Positions 44,036 through 53,538 are shown, counted from the stretch's first letter. The stretch: DNA of 64,000 nucleotides from Poindextera sp965277425 (GCA_965277425.1 CBDICR010000007.1:558001-622000), one strand, 5' to 3'. The notes: generated from the letters alone by a model not told the origin. Numbers and translations are program-made.

Positions 44036-45384
44036 ACATAGGTAACAGTCTAGACCGACGACATCGGTAACAGGCCAACTGGTCGGCGGGAGGACCTTGC
44101 CGATGGGATGGATGGAGACCTGTGCTGTGGATGAACGGGTGCGGTTTGTGCTGGCGGCGGAGTCGGCTGAGGAGAGTTTCTCGCTGACGTGCCGGCGCTT
44201 TGGGGTGAGCCGCAAGACGGGCTGGAAGTGGCGCGAGCGGTATCGATCGGAGGGCCTGGCGGGTCTTTCGGATCGTTCGCGGGCGCCGCTGGCGCATCCT
44301 CAGGCGATCGAGACGGCGGTGTGGGGCGAATGTCTTGCGGTTCGCCGGGCGCATCCGACGTGGGGGCCGGTGAAGGTTCTGATGTGGCTTGAGCGGCGAT
44401 GGCCGGATCGTCCGTGGCCGGCGGCAAGCAGCCTAGGGGCGCTGTTCGATCGCGAGGGGCTGACGGTCAAGCGCAAGCTGAGGCGTCGCGGGCCGCCGCG
44501 GACGGCGCCGTTCGGGTCGTGCGCCCTGCCGAACGACACCTGGTGCATCGACTTCAAGGGCTGGTTCCGGACCGGCGACGGATCGCGCTGCGGGCCGTTG
44601 ACGCTGGGCGACGCGGCCAGCCGCTACCTCCTGCGCTGCCAGGCGTTGCAGCGTGACGACGGGGCGCATGTGTGGCCGGTGCTGGAAGCCGCCTTCCTGG
44701 AGTATGGCCTGCCGCTTCAGCTGCGCTCGGACAACGGCCCGCCGTTCGCCTCGACCGGCGCGGGCGGTCTGTCGCGGCTTGCGGTCAAGCTGATCAAGGC
44801 CGGGGTGACGCCGGAGCGCATCAAGCCGGGCAAGCCGCAGGAGAATGGCCGTCTGGAGCGGTTCCACCTGACACTGCTTCAGGACACGGCCGACCCGCCG
44901 GCCAGGAGCCTGCGCGCCCAGGCCAGGCGCTTCGCCGACTTCCAGCAGCTCTACAACCAAGAACGCCCGCACCAGGCGCTCAAGGGTCTGACCCCGGCGG
45001 ACGTCTACGCCCCCTCGCCGCGGCGCTTCGACCGGATCCTGCGCGAGCCCGAATATGGATCGGACGCCATCCCTCGCCGCGTGCGCACCAACGGCCAGAT
45101 CAAGTGGGACGGCCGGTTGGTCTATATCAGCCAGGTTCTGACGGGCGAGGCGGTCGGCATCGTCGAAGGCCCGGACGGCCGCTGCAGCGTCGCCTTCGGA
45201 CCCGTCATGCTCGGCTATATCGACCACAAGGGCGAGCGCCTGCGCCGGCCCCGGCGCCAGGCCCGTGGACTTGTGGATAACCCTGCCGGGTTACCCACAA
45301 CCCCACCGGCCCAACAACCGCTGCAGGCATGAACAAAACGAGAAATGTGTTACCGATGTCGTCGGTCTAGACTGTTACCCATGT
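44036..45384 (+). mobile_element. IS481-family insertion sequence, about 1,349 bp
   Basis: The left end ACATAGGTAACAGTCTAGAC and the right end read inward, ACATGGGTAACAGTCTAGAC, are 37-bp inverted repeats. They differ at one base and both continue CGACGACATCGGTAACA. The element encodes one transposase. A target duplication could not be identified with confidence. It sits inside a palindromic intergenic repeat, and near identity of the ends suggests recent movement. Confidence 0.88.
44103..45332 (+). CDS. IS481-family transposase
   Basis: The 409-residue protein begins MGWMETCAVDERVRFVLAAESAEESFSLTCRRFGVSRKTGWKWRERY, an N-terminal helix-turn-helix for end binding. The DDE core follows: Asp in NDTWCIDFKGWFRTGDG, Asp in LQLRSDNGPPFAS and Glu in KPQENGRLERFHLTL. 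A C-terminal beta-rich part ends RRQARGLVDNPAGLPTTPP. GGAGGA eight bases upstream of the ATG supports this start. It is intact. Confidence 0.95.
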   Translation: MGWMETCAVDERVRFVLAAESAEESFSLTCRRFGVSRKTGWKWRERYRSEGLAGLSDRSRAPLAHPQAIETAVWGECLAVRRAHPTWGPVKVLMWLERRWPDRPWPAASSLGALFDREGLTVKRKLRRRGPPRTAPFGSCALPNDTWCIDFKGWFRTGDGSRCGPLTLGDAASRYLLRCQALQRDDGAHVWPVLEAAFLEYGLPLQLRSDNGPPFASTGAGGLSRLAVKLIKAGVTPERIKPGKPQENGRLERFHLTLLQDTADPPARSLRAQARRFADFQQLYNQERPHQALKGLTPADVYAPSPRRFDRILREPEYGSDAIPRRVRTNGQIKWDGRLVYISQVLTGEAVGIVEGPDGRCSVAFGPVMLGYIDHKGERLRRPRRQARGLVDNPAGLPTTPPAQQPLQA

Positions 45385-45394
45385 CGCCGGTTGC

Positions 45395-45531
45395 TCAGGC
45401 GTAGCCGACGGATGAGGGGTCTCGCTCCATTTTCAGAACTTTATCGATGGCTTGCCGGATAGGGCTATCGACCCCTCATCCGACCCCTTCGGGGCCACCT
45501 TCTCCCGCAAGAGGAGAAGGACCTCCTAGGA
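45395..45531 (+). repeat. Palindromic repeat block right of the IS481 element
   Basis: GCCGACGGATGAGGGGTC (45404-45421) pairs with GACCCCTCATCC (about 45466-45482). A further block, ACCTTCTCCCGCAAGAGGAGAAGGACC, forms its own hairpin. Together they are the right part of the dispersed repeat entered by the IS. The roughly 300-nt gap from 45333 to 45636 holds only the IS end, this repeat and no credible gene. Confidence 0.6.
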
Positions 45532-45636
45532 CAAGCCGACGTAAGCTGTTGATACGGATAACTATTTTCCAGATGTGTGAATCGCCTAGCCTTGCGCAAG
45601 GGGGCCGGGAACAGACCATGGGCGATCAGGTCCAGA

Positions 45637-46113
45637 TCAGCAGGTCGTGTTTCGCCCGTCGAAGTCGAGCCGGGAGGCGAGCCTAAGGCAGGCGCGTTCG
45701 CGGGCCGACGGCTCGCCCATTATGACGTAGCTGGTCTTTCCCTTTGCATTGATGATCATCGCCTGGGCGACGAGGTGTTTCTGATCGGGGGTGAAGAGCA
45801 CCGTCAAGGTCTGGTCGATGCAGTCGTGCGGCATACAGGAAAACGCGCGCATCAGCGTTCGCCCGTCCATCGAAATCGCCCGCACCGGACCGTCGCCGGG
45901 CGCGTTGTCGAGCGAGCCGATGAAGGGGAGGCCGAGCAGTTGGTCGGGGACGATCTGCCGGAACAGCCGAAAGGCGAGGGGATAGGTCTTGGGGAACTCG
46001 GCGATGCGATTGTTGTTCGGAGGGGCCGGCGCGGCGCCGACGCCGACGAGGGCCGCGGCCAGAAGCGCTCCGAGGCGTATCGCTTGGGCGAACCTTCCAT
46101 GGCGGACTTGCAT
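45637..46113 (-). CDS. Ivy-like (inhibitor of vertebrate lysozyme) periplasmic protein
   Basis: The 158-residue protein has a signal peptide (RLGALLAAALVGVGAAPAPP). A mature domain follows with FPKTYPLAFRLFRQIVPDQLLG, CMPHDCIDQTLTVLFTPDQKHLVAQ and an AMIINAKGKTSYVIMGEPSARERACLRL tail. CMPHDC corresponds to the CKPHDC loop with which Ivy blocks the active site of C-type lysozyme, although the Lys is replaced by Met here. Two further cysteines could form a disulfide. It starts 3 nt past the CoA-transferase stop, so it is the last gene of an unusual operon with an ABC transporter. Confidence 0.8.
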   Translation of the reverse strand: MQVRHGRFAQAIRLGALLAAALVGVGAAPAPPNNNRIAEFPKTYPLAFRLFRQIVPDQLLGLPFIGSLDNAPGDGPVRAISMDGRTLMRAFSCMPHDCIDQTLTVLFTPDQKHLVAQAMIINAKGKTSYVIMGEPSARERACLRLASRLDFDGRNTTC

Positions 46114-46116
46114 CGT

Positions 46117-47538
46117 TCAGAGCCTCTCCGGCCAGGCCGCCGGGTCGGCGCCGAGCGGGCGGGTCGGGCGGTTCCATCGCGGCGGTGTTTCGGACATCCG
46201 CACGGCAGGGCGCAGATGGGTCATCGGGCCGTAGGCGGTCTCGCTCCTCATCGCATAGTCGCCGATCTCGTCGCCCTCGAGCGGAACCACGGCGTCCAGC
46301 CGCTCGGGGCCGGCGACGCCCAGGCCACGCACCCAGACGCCGGTCTGCGACAGCGAGACCCGCACCAGATAGCCGCCGCCATAGAGGGCGCGGCGGTGCA
46401 GGGCGACCAGGGCGCCGAAGGCCGCCAAAAAGCCGGTGGTGTAGTCGCACACCGCCGCCGGCAGCAGCTGCGGCCCCGCTTCGCCGCCGTGCAGGTGCGC
46501 CATGCCGGTGACGGTCTGGGCGAGCTGTTCCCAGCCCGGCCGCCCGCGCCAGCCGCCCTCGTGGCCATAGGCGTTGATCGAGACATAGATCAGGCCCGGC
46601 CGGAGCGCCGCCAGTTGCAGCGGGCCGAACCCCAGCCGCTCCAGCGCCCCGACGCGGAAGCCCTGTGAGAAGACGTCGGCGTCCATGACCAGGTCGCGCA
46701 GGGTCTGGCGGCCATCCTCGTCGGCCAGGTCGATGAAACAGGAGCGCTTGCCATGACTGGTGTCGGCCACGAAAGCTGGCGCCGAGGGCAGGCCGGGGCC
46801 GGCGACGTGGAGCACGTCGGCGCCGTACTGCGCCAGGGTCCGCGCGCAGGTCGGGCCGGCCAGCACGCGGGTCAGGTCGAGCACGCGCAGGCCGGCGAGC
46901 GGCGCGTCGCCGCCCTTGGCCGGGGGTTCGGGCGGGCTGTCGGCGATCTTGATCACCTCGACCACCGGCCGCGCGGCCAGGATCCGGCCCTGCTCGGAGG
47001 CGTCCCACTCCTGCGGCGTGCGCGCCATGGCGCCGCAGAGGCCGGCCTCGGCGATGGCGTTTTCCAGATCCATCGCGTCCCACTTCATCACCGCCGCCTT
47101 GGCCGCCTCGCGGTCGGCGGGGGCGCCGATCAGGGCCATCAGCCGCTCGCCGCTGGGCGGGAAGCTGGGATGCAGGAAGATGTGACGGCCATCGCGGGTG
47201 GGCATGAAGCCGGCGGCGGCCATGCGCTCGGTGACATCGGTCCGCGCCGGCGGCGCGCGCGTCTCGTCCTCGAAACGCTGATAGCTGAAGCCGCGCAGCC
47301 CGGCGGCGGCTTCGCGCGTCCCGGCCTTGACCTGCTGCCGCTCGCCGGTGCGCAGGCGCCAGAGATCGGCGGCCACGACGCCGCCCGCCGCCAGCGCCGC
47401 CGCCGCGGCCTCTTCGGCGTGAAAGCGGGTGGCGAGCGCCGGCGGCCCGGCGTCGATCTCGACGAAGTCCGGCGCCGCGCGCCCCGCCAGCCGCATCAGG
47501 TCGGCAAGCGCGTGATCGGCGGCGTTCATGGGCGTCAT
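46117..47538 (-). CDS. Family III CoA-transferase (CaiB/BaiF) with extra N-terminal part
   Basis: The second half (from residue 215) holds the typical core: APLAGLRVLDLTRVLAGPTCARTLAQYGADVLHVAGPG, RSCFIDLADEDGRQTLRDLVMDADVFSQGFRVGALERLGFGP and AAVCDYTTGFLAAFGALVALHRRALYGGGYLVRVSLSQTG. The Asp of VCDYTTG aligns with the catalytic Asp. The first 200 residues form a further CaiB-like half, as in several two-part members of the family. Such enzymes move CoA between organic acids. The start overlaps the ATPase stop by four bases, so translation is coupled with the transporter. The acid substrate is unknown. Confidence 0.85.
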   Translation of the reverse strand: MTPMNAADHALADLMRLAGRAAPDFVEIDAGPPALATRFHAEEAAAAALAAGGVVAADLWRLRTGERQQVKAGTREAAAGLRGFSYQRFEDETRAPPARTDVTERMAAAGFMPTRDGRHIFLHPSFPPSGERLMALIGAPADREAAKAAVMKWDAMDLENAIAEAGLCGAMARTPQEWDASEQGRILAARPVVEVIKIADSPPEPPAKGGDAPLAGLRVLDLTRVLAGPTCARTLAQYGADVLHVAGPGLPSAPAFVADTSHGKRSCFIDLADEDGRQTLRDLVMDADVFSQGFRVGALERLGFGPLQLAALRPGLIYVSINAYGHEGGWRGRPGWEQLAQTVTGMAHLHGGEAGPQLLPAAVCDYTTGFLAAFGALVALHRRALYGGGYLVRVSLSQTGVWVRGLGVAGPERLDAVVPLEGDEIGDYAMRSETAYGPMTHLRPAVRMSETPPRWNRPTRPLGADPAAWPERL

Positions 47539-48857
47539 CCTGGATCTTCGAGACTGAACTGGTCGGCGTCTTCGTGGAAGGCGAACACCTCGGCGTAGCG
47601 GCCCCAGGAGACCACCGCGGCCAGGGTCTCCTGGGCATAGTCCTCGCTCATGAAGTCCTCGAGTTCGTCGCGGAAGCGCCGGGCCGGGGCTTGGTGAGAG
47701 GCGCGGTCGTCCAGCACGCGGCGAATGTGGGCGGCCAGCGGAACATAGGTCAAGAGGTGCTGGGCGAAGACCTGCTTGCGCGCGTCCACCTCGGCCACCG
47801 CATAGCGCCGGCCGGCCGTCGTCAGCCGGATGATGCGCCCCTCGATCTCGGCGAAACGCATGAGCTGCAGCGTCTCGGCTATGGGCAGGAGCTCGTCGGC
47901 TTCGAGCTGCAGCTCGCTGGCCAGGGTCGGCAGTTCGGCCTTGCCCTCGTGCGGCGGCTGGCTGAGCGACTCGATCATGCCGGCAAGCGTATTGGTGGAA
48001 ATGTGGGTCAGGGCCATGCCGATGCCGGTGCCGGGAAAGGCGCCGTCACGGACGGGCTGGCCCGCCGGGCGCGCGGTCATGCGGGCATAGATGTCGTCGA
48101 CCAGGGCGCGGAAGGCCGGGTCGAGCCGCTTGCGCGGCTGCGGCAGGTCGACCCTGATCTCGGCGATGATGTGGCCGGGATTGGAGGCGAAGACCAGGAT
48201 GCGGTCGCACATCAGCACCGCCTCCTCGATATTGTGGGTGACCATCAGGATGGAGCGGATCGGCATGCGGCCTTCGCACCAGAGGTCGAGCAGGTCGGTG
48301 CGCAGGGTCTCGGCGGTCAGCACGTCCAGGGCCGAGAAGGGCTCGTCCATGAGCAGGATGGCCGGCTGCACCACCAGGGCGCGGGCCAGGCCCACCCGCT
48401 GGCGCATGCCGCCCGAGAGCTCCTTCGGATAGGCGGTCTCGAAGCCGTCGAGGCCGATGAGGTCGATGGCGGCGATGGCGCGCTTGCGCCGCTCGTCGGC
48501 GGCTACCCCCTGCGCTTCCAGGCCGAGCTCGACGTTCTGCAGCACGGTCAGCCAGGGAAAGAGGGCGAAGCTCTGGAACACCATGGCCACGCCATGGGCG
48601 GTGTCGTCGCCGGGCAGGTCGCGGACCAGCACGGAGCCGCTGGTCGGGCGGATCAGGCCGGAGATGGCGCGCAGCAGGGTCGACTTGCCCGAGCCCGAAC
48701 GGCCGAGCAGGCCGACGATCTCGTTCGGCTTCAGCGTCAGGTCGACATTGTCCAGCACCACCAGGTTGGCGCCGCCGCCCTTGCCGTAGACGTGGCGCAC
48801 CTGGCGCACCTCGACCAGGTTGAGGTCGTCGCGGACGGGGGTCTCGGTCAGGGTCAT
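47535..48857 (-). CDS. ABC transporter ATPase with C-terminal AAA-associated domain (nitrate/sulfonate/taurine type)
   Basis: Residues 1-250 form the nucleotide-binding domain: Walker A GRSGSGKSTLL, Q-loop VFQSFALFPWLTV, signature LSGGMRQRVGLARAL, Walker B ILLMDEPFSALD and switch His in VTHNIEEAVL. The remaining 190 residues (ISTNTLAGMIESLSQPPHEGKAELPTLASEL ... YAQETLAAVVSWGRYAEVFAF) match the AAA-associated C-terminal domain found on some nitrate/sulfonate-type ATPases. The start MTLTETPVRDDLN lies 14 nt after the permease. No substrate-binding protein gene is present nearby, so the ligand is not identified. Confidence 0.9.
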   Translation of the reverse strand: MTLTETPVRDDLNLVEVRQVRHVYGKGGGANLVVLDNVDLTLKPNEIVGLLGRSGSGKSTLLRAISGLIRPTSGSVLVRDLPGDDTAHGVAMVFQSFALFPWLTVLQNVELGLEAQGVAADERRKRAIAAIDLIGLDGFETAYPKELSGGMRQRVGLARALVVQPAILLMDEPFSALDVLTAETLRTDLLDLWCEGRMPIRSILMVTHNIEEAVLMCDRILVFASNPGHIIAEIRVDLPQPRKRLDPAFRALVDDIYARMTARPAGQPVRDGAFPGTGIGMALTHISTNTLAGMIESLSQPPHEGKAELPTLASELQLEADELLPIAETLQLMRFAEIEGRIIRLTTAGRRYAVAEVDARKQVFAQHLLTYVPLAAHIRRVLDDRASHQAPARRFRDELEDFMSEDYAQETLAAVVSWGRYAEVFAFHEDADQFSLEDPG

Positions 48858-48871
48858 CGACGCATGTCCTT

Positions 48872-50620
48872 TCAGTCCAGGCGCAGGCGCCGCGCGGCGA
48901 AGCCGTAGAGCGGTCGCCAGAGCGAGCGGTTCAGCAGGATGACGAAGCAGGACATCACCGCGATGCCCAGCGCCACGCGCGGATAGTCGCCGTTGGTCGT
49001 GGCGTCGGCGATATAGGAGCCCAGGCCGGCGGCTTCGACCTTGGTGTGGTTCCAGTTCACCACCTCGGCCACGATCGAGGCGTTCCACGAGCCGCCGGAG
49101 GCGGTCAGCGCGCCGGTGACGTAATAGGGAAAGATGCCGGGCAGGGCCACGTCGCGCCACCACTGCCAGCGGCGCACCTGGAAGATGGAGGCCGCCTCCT
49201 TCAGGTCGTTCGGCAAGACGCTGGCGCCGGCGATGACGTTGAACAGGATGTACCATTGGGTGCCGAGGATCATCAGCGGCGAGAGCCAGATGTCCGGCGA
49301 CAGGCGCAGGGCGACGATCACTCCGACCGCGATGGGGAAGAGCACATTGGCCGGAAAGGCGGCGAAGAACTGCGCCACCGGCTGCACCCGCTCGGTCCAG
49401 ACGGGCCGAAGACCGATCCAGACCCCGATCGGCACCCAGATCAGGCTGGCGATGGCGATCAGGACCAGGACGCGGATCAGGGTCAGCGCGCCGTAGCCGA
49501 AGGCCTGGATGACGTCGCGCGGCTTCAGGGTCTCGCCGACATAGCGCACGACCAGCCAGGCGCCGCCGATGGCCCCGAGAACGACGACGGCGAGCCAGAG
49601 CCAGTCCAGCGCCTGCGCCAGCCGCGGATCGAGCGGCCTGGAGGTTCTGATGCGCGGACGCGGCAGGGGCGGCAGGTGAGTCAGGGTGCGCGGCACGGAG
49701 CGGAACAGCCGCGGCAGGACCCGCATCCGCCGCAAGAGGTCGTAGAACCAGGAGGTCGGCGGGTCCTGCGAGGCCGTCTGCTCGAAGCGGAACTTGTCCG
49801 CCCAGGCGACGATCGGGCGAAACAGAAGCTGGTCGTAGAGGACGATCACCACCGCCATGGCCGCCACGGCCCAGATCACCGCGCGGGTGTCGCCGCGGTC
49901 GGTGGCCACGGCCAGCCACGAGCCGATGCCGGGCAGGGCGACGGTGGTCTTGCCGACCGTGATCGCCTCCGAGGCCACCACGAAGAACCAGCTGCCCGAC
50001 ATGGACATCATGGTGTTCCAGACCAGGGCTGGGGTCGCGAAGGGCAGCTCCAGCCGCCAGAACCGCCGCCAGGGCGACAGGCCGAACTGCCGCGCCGCCT
50101 CGTCGAGGTCGCCGGGCAGGGTCTTCAGCGACTGGTAGAAGCTGAAGGCCATGTTCCAGGCCTGGGCGGTGAAGATGGCGAAGATGGCGGCGGCCTCGAC
50201 CCCCAGCTCCTGGCCGGGGAAGAGGCCCATGAAGAAGGTCACGGTGAAGGTCAGAAAACCCAGCACCGGCACCGACTGCAGGATGTCCAGCGCCGGAATG
50301 ATGACCAGCTCGGCCTTGCGACTCTTCGCCGCCAGCGTCGCCACCACGAAGGTGAAGAGCAGCGAAAAGGCCAGGGCCACGAACATACGCAGCGTGGTCA
50401 GCACCGCATAGCCGGGCAGGCGCGCTAAATCGAGGCTGACCGGGGCCATGGACAGCTGGCTCAAGGGGCGCCCCATCTGCTGGGCGCCGTGGACGATCAG
50501 CACCGCTAGCCCGGCGATCAGGAAAACGACCATCAGGTCGGCGCGGCTGGGCGCGAGGCGGCGCCGCGCGAAGCGGGCCAGCAGGGCGGGGCTCATGCGC
50601 TCTGGGGACTGAAAGGCCAT
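48872..50620 (-). CDS. ABC transporter permease, two fused BPD_transp_1 domains
   Basis: This 582-residue protein contains two permease domains in tandem. Each has the EAA-like loop for ATPase contact: EAARQFGLSPWRRFWRLELPFATPALVWN in the first half and KEAASIFQVRRWQWWRDVALPGIFPYYVTG in the second. About twelve hydrophobic segments are visible. One chain thus replaces a permease dimer. The start MAFQSPERMSPALLARFARRRL, behind AGGA, is preferred to an ATG eight codons upstream. The pattern is that of nitrate/sulfonate/taurine-like importers, and no periplasmic binding protein is adjacent. Confidence 0.88.
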   Translation of the reverse strand: MAFQSPERMSPALLARFARRRLAPSRADLMVVFLIAGLAVLIVHGAQQMGRPLSQLSMAPVSLDLARLPGYAVLTTLRMFVALAFSLLFTFVVATLAAKSRKAELVIIPALDILQSVPVLGFLTFTVTFFMGLFPGQELGVEAAAIFAIFTAQAWNMAFSFYQSLKTLPGDLDEAARQFGLSPWRRFWRLELPFATPALVWNTMMSMSGSWFFVVASEAITVGKTTVALPGIGSWLAVATDRGDTRAVIWAVAAMAVVIVLYDQLLFRPIVAWADKFRFEQTASQDPPTSWFYDLLRRMRVLPRLFRSVPRTLTHLPPLPRPRIRTSRPLDPRLAQALDWLWLAVVVLGAIGGAWLVVRYVGETLKPRDVIQAFGYGALTLIRVLVLIAIASLIWVPIGVWIGLRPVWTERVQPVAQFFAAFPANVLFPIAVGVIVALRLSPDIWLSPLMILGTQWYILFNVIAGASVLPNDLKEAASIFQVRRWQWWRDVALPGIFPYYVTGALTASGGSWNASIVAEVVNWNHTKVEAAGLGSYIADATTNGDYPRVALGIAVMSCFVILLNRSLWRPLYGFAARRLRLD

Positions 50621-50817
50621 CGGCCATCCTGGGTCGCGGGACATTTTGGATGAGGTCGCGCCGAGCCGATCGAAGGCTTGCCGCTAACGTCGCGCTGGTA
50701 TGCACCGATCAGCGGCGTTGTCCATCACGCGCGCGTGACAGTCGTCGCTTTGCGGGATGCACCGTCCCGCTTCCGCGAGAATGGGCGGATAGATGAAGCC
50801 GCCCGGCCTGGAGAAAC

Positions 50818-53436
50818 CTAGGAGGCGGCTTTCCTTTTTGGCGCGGCTTTTCCAGCTCCCGCCGTCTTCGCCGCCGGCTTCTTGGCCTTCACCACATTGG
50901 CGGTCTTGGGCGAGGGCTTGGCCTTGCGGGTCTTTTTGCCGCCGCCGCCGGCGGCTTCGCGGGCCGCGAGCAGGGCCACGGCCTCGTCCATGGTCAGCTC
51001 GGCCGGGTCGGCGCCCTTGGGGACGTTGGCGTTGACCGCGCCGTGCTTGATATAGGGGCCGTAACGGCCGGAGAGCACGCGCACGGGCTCGCCGTCGGCG
51101 GGGTGGGGGCCGAGTTCCTTCAAGGCCGCGGTCGCGCCACGCTGCGGACGTCCGCCTCCGGCGCGTTTTTCGGCGAGGACCGAGACCGCGCGGTTCAGGC
51201 CGACGTCGAACACCTCGTCCGCCGTCGGCAGGTTGGCATAGGTCCCGTCATGCTGGACGTAAGGGCCGTAGCGGCCGATGCCGGCCAGGATCATCTTGCC
51301 GTCTTCCGGGTGCGCGCCCACCTCGCGCGGCAGGTGCAGCAGCCGCAGCGCCTTTTCCAGGTCGACGGCTTCCGGCGGCCAGCCCTTGGGCAGGCTGGCG
51401 CGCTTGGGCTTGTCGCTGGTCGCGGTCTCGACATAGGGGCCGAAACGGCCGGCCTTCAGCCAGACCGGATTGCCGGTTTCCGGATCGATGCCCAGTTCGC
51501 GATCGCCGCCGCCGGCCTGAGCCTCGCCCTCGGACGCGGCGATCGGGCGGGTGTGGCGGCACTCCGGATAGTTGGAGCAGCCGATGAAGGCGCCGTAGCG
51601 GCCGGTCTTCAGCGACAGGCGGCCGACGCCGCAGGTGGGGCAGAGGCGGGGATCGGAGCCGTCGCCCTTGTCGGGGAAGATGTGCGGGCCGAGCGACTCG
51701 TTCAGAGCGTCGAGGACGGCGGTGGTGCGCAGCGTCCCGATCTCGCCGACGGCGGTGTGGAAGTCCTTCCAGAAGTCGCGCAGCAGCGCCTTCCAGTCGA
51801 GATCGCCGGCCGAGACCTGGTCGAGCTTGCCCTCCAGGTCGGCGGTGAAGTCGTACTCGACATAGCGGCGGAAGAACTCCTCGAGGAAGGCGGTGACCAG
51901 CCGGCCCTTGTCTTCCGGCACGAAGCGGTTCTTCTCCATGCGCACATAGTCGCGGTCGCGCAGCACGGTCAGGATCGAGGCGTAGGTCGAGGGCCGGCCG
52001 ATGCCGAGCTCTTCCAGCTTCTTGACCAGCGAGGCTTCGGAATAGCGCGGCGGCGGCTCGGTGAAGTGCTGGTCGGCGCGGGCGGTCTGGACGCGGGCGT
52101 CGGCGCCCTGGACGACTTGCGGGAGCCGGCCGCCGTCCTCGTCATCGGCATCGTCGCGGCCCTCCTCATAGACCTTCAGATAGCCGTCGAAGAGGATGAC
52201 CTGGCCTGAGGCGCGCAGGCCCGTGGCGCCATCGGCGCTCTCCAAGTCGATGGTGGTGCGCTCGATGCGCGCGGACTCCATCTGCGAGGCGATCATCCGC
52301 TTCCAGATCAGCTCGTAGAGCCGGCCCAGATCCGGCTCCAGCCGCAGCGAGCCCGGGTTGCGGCCGAGGCTGGTCGGGCGGATCGCCTCGTGCGCCTCCT
52401 GGGCGTTCTTGGCCTTGACCTTGTAGAGCCGGGCGCTCTCGGGAACGTAGTCGGCGCCGTAGAGGCCTTTGATGACGCCGCGGGCCTCGTCCAGGGCCTC
52501 CGGCGCCGACTGCACGCCGTCGGTGCGCATATAGGTGATCAGGCCGACGGTCTCGCCGCCGATATCGATGCCTTCATAGAGGCGTTGGGCGGCCTGCATG
52601 GTGCGCTGGGCCGAGAAGCCGAGCTTGCGCGAGGCCTCCTGCTGCAGCGTGGAGGTCGTGAAGGGCGGCGCGGGGTTGCGTCGGGCGGGCTTCTTCTCGA
52701 CCGCCGAGACCTTGAAGCTCGCGGCCTGGACGGCGGCCTTGGCGGCGTCGGCGGCGGCCGCGTCCGGCAGGTCGAACTTGGTGAGCCGCTTGCCCTGGTG
52801 CTTGACCAGCCGCGCCGCGAAGGGATCGGAGCCGGCGGCGACATCGGCCTCGACGGTCCAGTATTCTTCTAGTCTGAAGCGCTCGATCTCGAGCTCGCGG
52901 TCGACCACCAGCCGAAGCGCCACCGACTGCACCCGGCCGGCTGAACGCGCGCCCGGCAGCTTGCGCCAGAGCACCGGCGACAGGGTGAAACCGACCAGGT
53001 AGTCCAGCGCGCGGCGGGCCAGATAGGCGTCGACCAGCTCCATGTCGATGTCGCGCGGATGCTTCATCGCCTCGGTGACCGCCGACTTGGTGATGGCGTT
53101 GAACACCACGCGCTGCACCACCGCGCCCTTGACCGCCTTGCGGTTGTTCAGGACCTGCAGCACGTGCCAGCTGATCGCCTCGCCCTCGCGATCGGGGTCG
53201 GTGGCGAGGATCAGCTTGTCGGCGCCCTTCATTGCCGCGACGATGTCGGAAAGTCGCTTGGCCGCCTTGGGGTCGACCTCCCAGATCATCTCGAAATCGT
53301 CGTCGGGCTTTACCGAACCGTCCTTCGACGGCAGATCGCGCACATGGCCGTAGCTGGCCAGCACGGTATAGCCGGAGCCCAGGTATTTATTGATGGTTTT
53401 GGCCTTGGCGGGGCTCTCGACGACGACGACGTTCAT
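50818..53436 (-). CDS. topA: DNA topoisomerase I
   Basis: TopA relaxes negative supercoils by type IA single-strand passage. The 872 residues begin MNVVVVESPAKAKTINKYLG (TOPRIM Glu), followed by ATDPDREGEAISWH. Domain II-III motifs include LPGARSAGRVQSVALRLVVDRE and the catalytic Tyr in GLITYMRTDGVQSAPEA. A C-terminal zinc ribbon (CPTCGVGRLSLKTGRYGAFIGCSNYPEC) and further GRFGPYVE/GRYGPYVQ/GRYGPYIK toprim-C repeats follow. The last 50 residues are Lys/Ala-rich. It follows dprA by about 100 nt, the common order in alphaproteobacteria. Confidence 0.97.
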   Translation of the reverse strand: MNVVVVESPAKAKTINKYLGSGYTVLASYGHVRDLPSKDGSVKPDDDFEMIWEVDPKAAKRLSDIVAAMKGADKLILATDPDREGEAISWHVLQVLNNRKAVKGAVVQRVVFNAITKSAVTEAMKHPRDIDMELVDAYLARRALDYLVGFTLSPVLWRKLPGARSAGRVQSVALRLVVDRELEIERFRLEEYWTVEADVAAGSDPFAARLVKHQGKRLTKFDLPDAAAADAAKAAVQAASFKVSAVEKKPARRNPAPPFTTSTLQQEASRKLGFSAQRTMQAAQRLYEGIDIGGETVGLITYMRTDGVQSAPEALDEARGVIKGLYGADYVPESARLYKVKAKNAQEAHEAIRPTSLGRNPGSLRLEPDLGRLYELIWKRMIASQMESARIERTTIDLESADGATGLRASGQVILFDGYLKVYEEGRDDADDEDGGRLPQVVQGADARVQTARADQHFTEPPPRYSEASLVKKLEELGIGRPSTYASILTVLRDRDYVRMEKNRFVPEDKGRLVTAFLEEFFRRYVEYDFTADLEGKLDQVSAGDLDWKALLRDFWKDFHTAVGEIGTLRTTAVLDALNESLGPHIFPDKGDGSDPRLCPTCGVGRLSLKTGRYGAFIGCSNYPECRHTRPIAASEGEAQAGGGDRELGIDPETGNPVWLKAGRFGPYVETATSDKPKRASLPKGWPPEAVDLEKALRLLHLPREVGAHPEDGKMILAGIGRYGPYVQHDGTYANLPTADEVFDVGLNRAVSVLAEKRAGGGRPQRGATAALKELGPHPADGEPVRVLSGRYGPYIKHGAVNANVPKGADPAELTMDEAVALLAAREAAGGGGKKTRKAKPSPKTANVVKAKKPAAKTAGAGKAAPKRKAAS

Positions 53437-53538
53437 GTAATCTCGTATGATGGACGGGCCGGAAGCGGGCCAGCCAAGGGCGCGGAAAGTGGGGGTGAGA
53501 CCCCGCCCGTGTCAACTTGGGTTTGGCGAGGGCCGGTT

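Noticed and set aside
48858..50705. N-terminal extension of the ABC ATPase frame, in the wrong frame over the permease gene
   Set aside because: The upstream part is an off-frame reading of the permease. The ATPase starts with MTLTETPVRDDLN at 48857.
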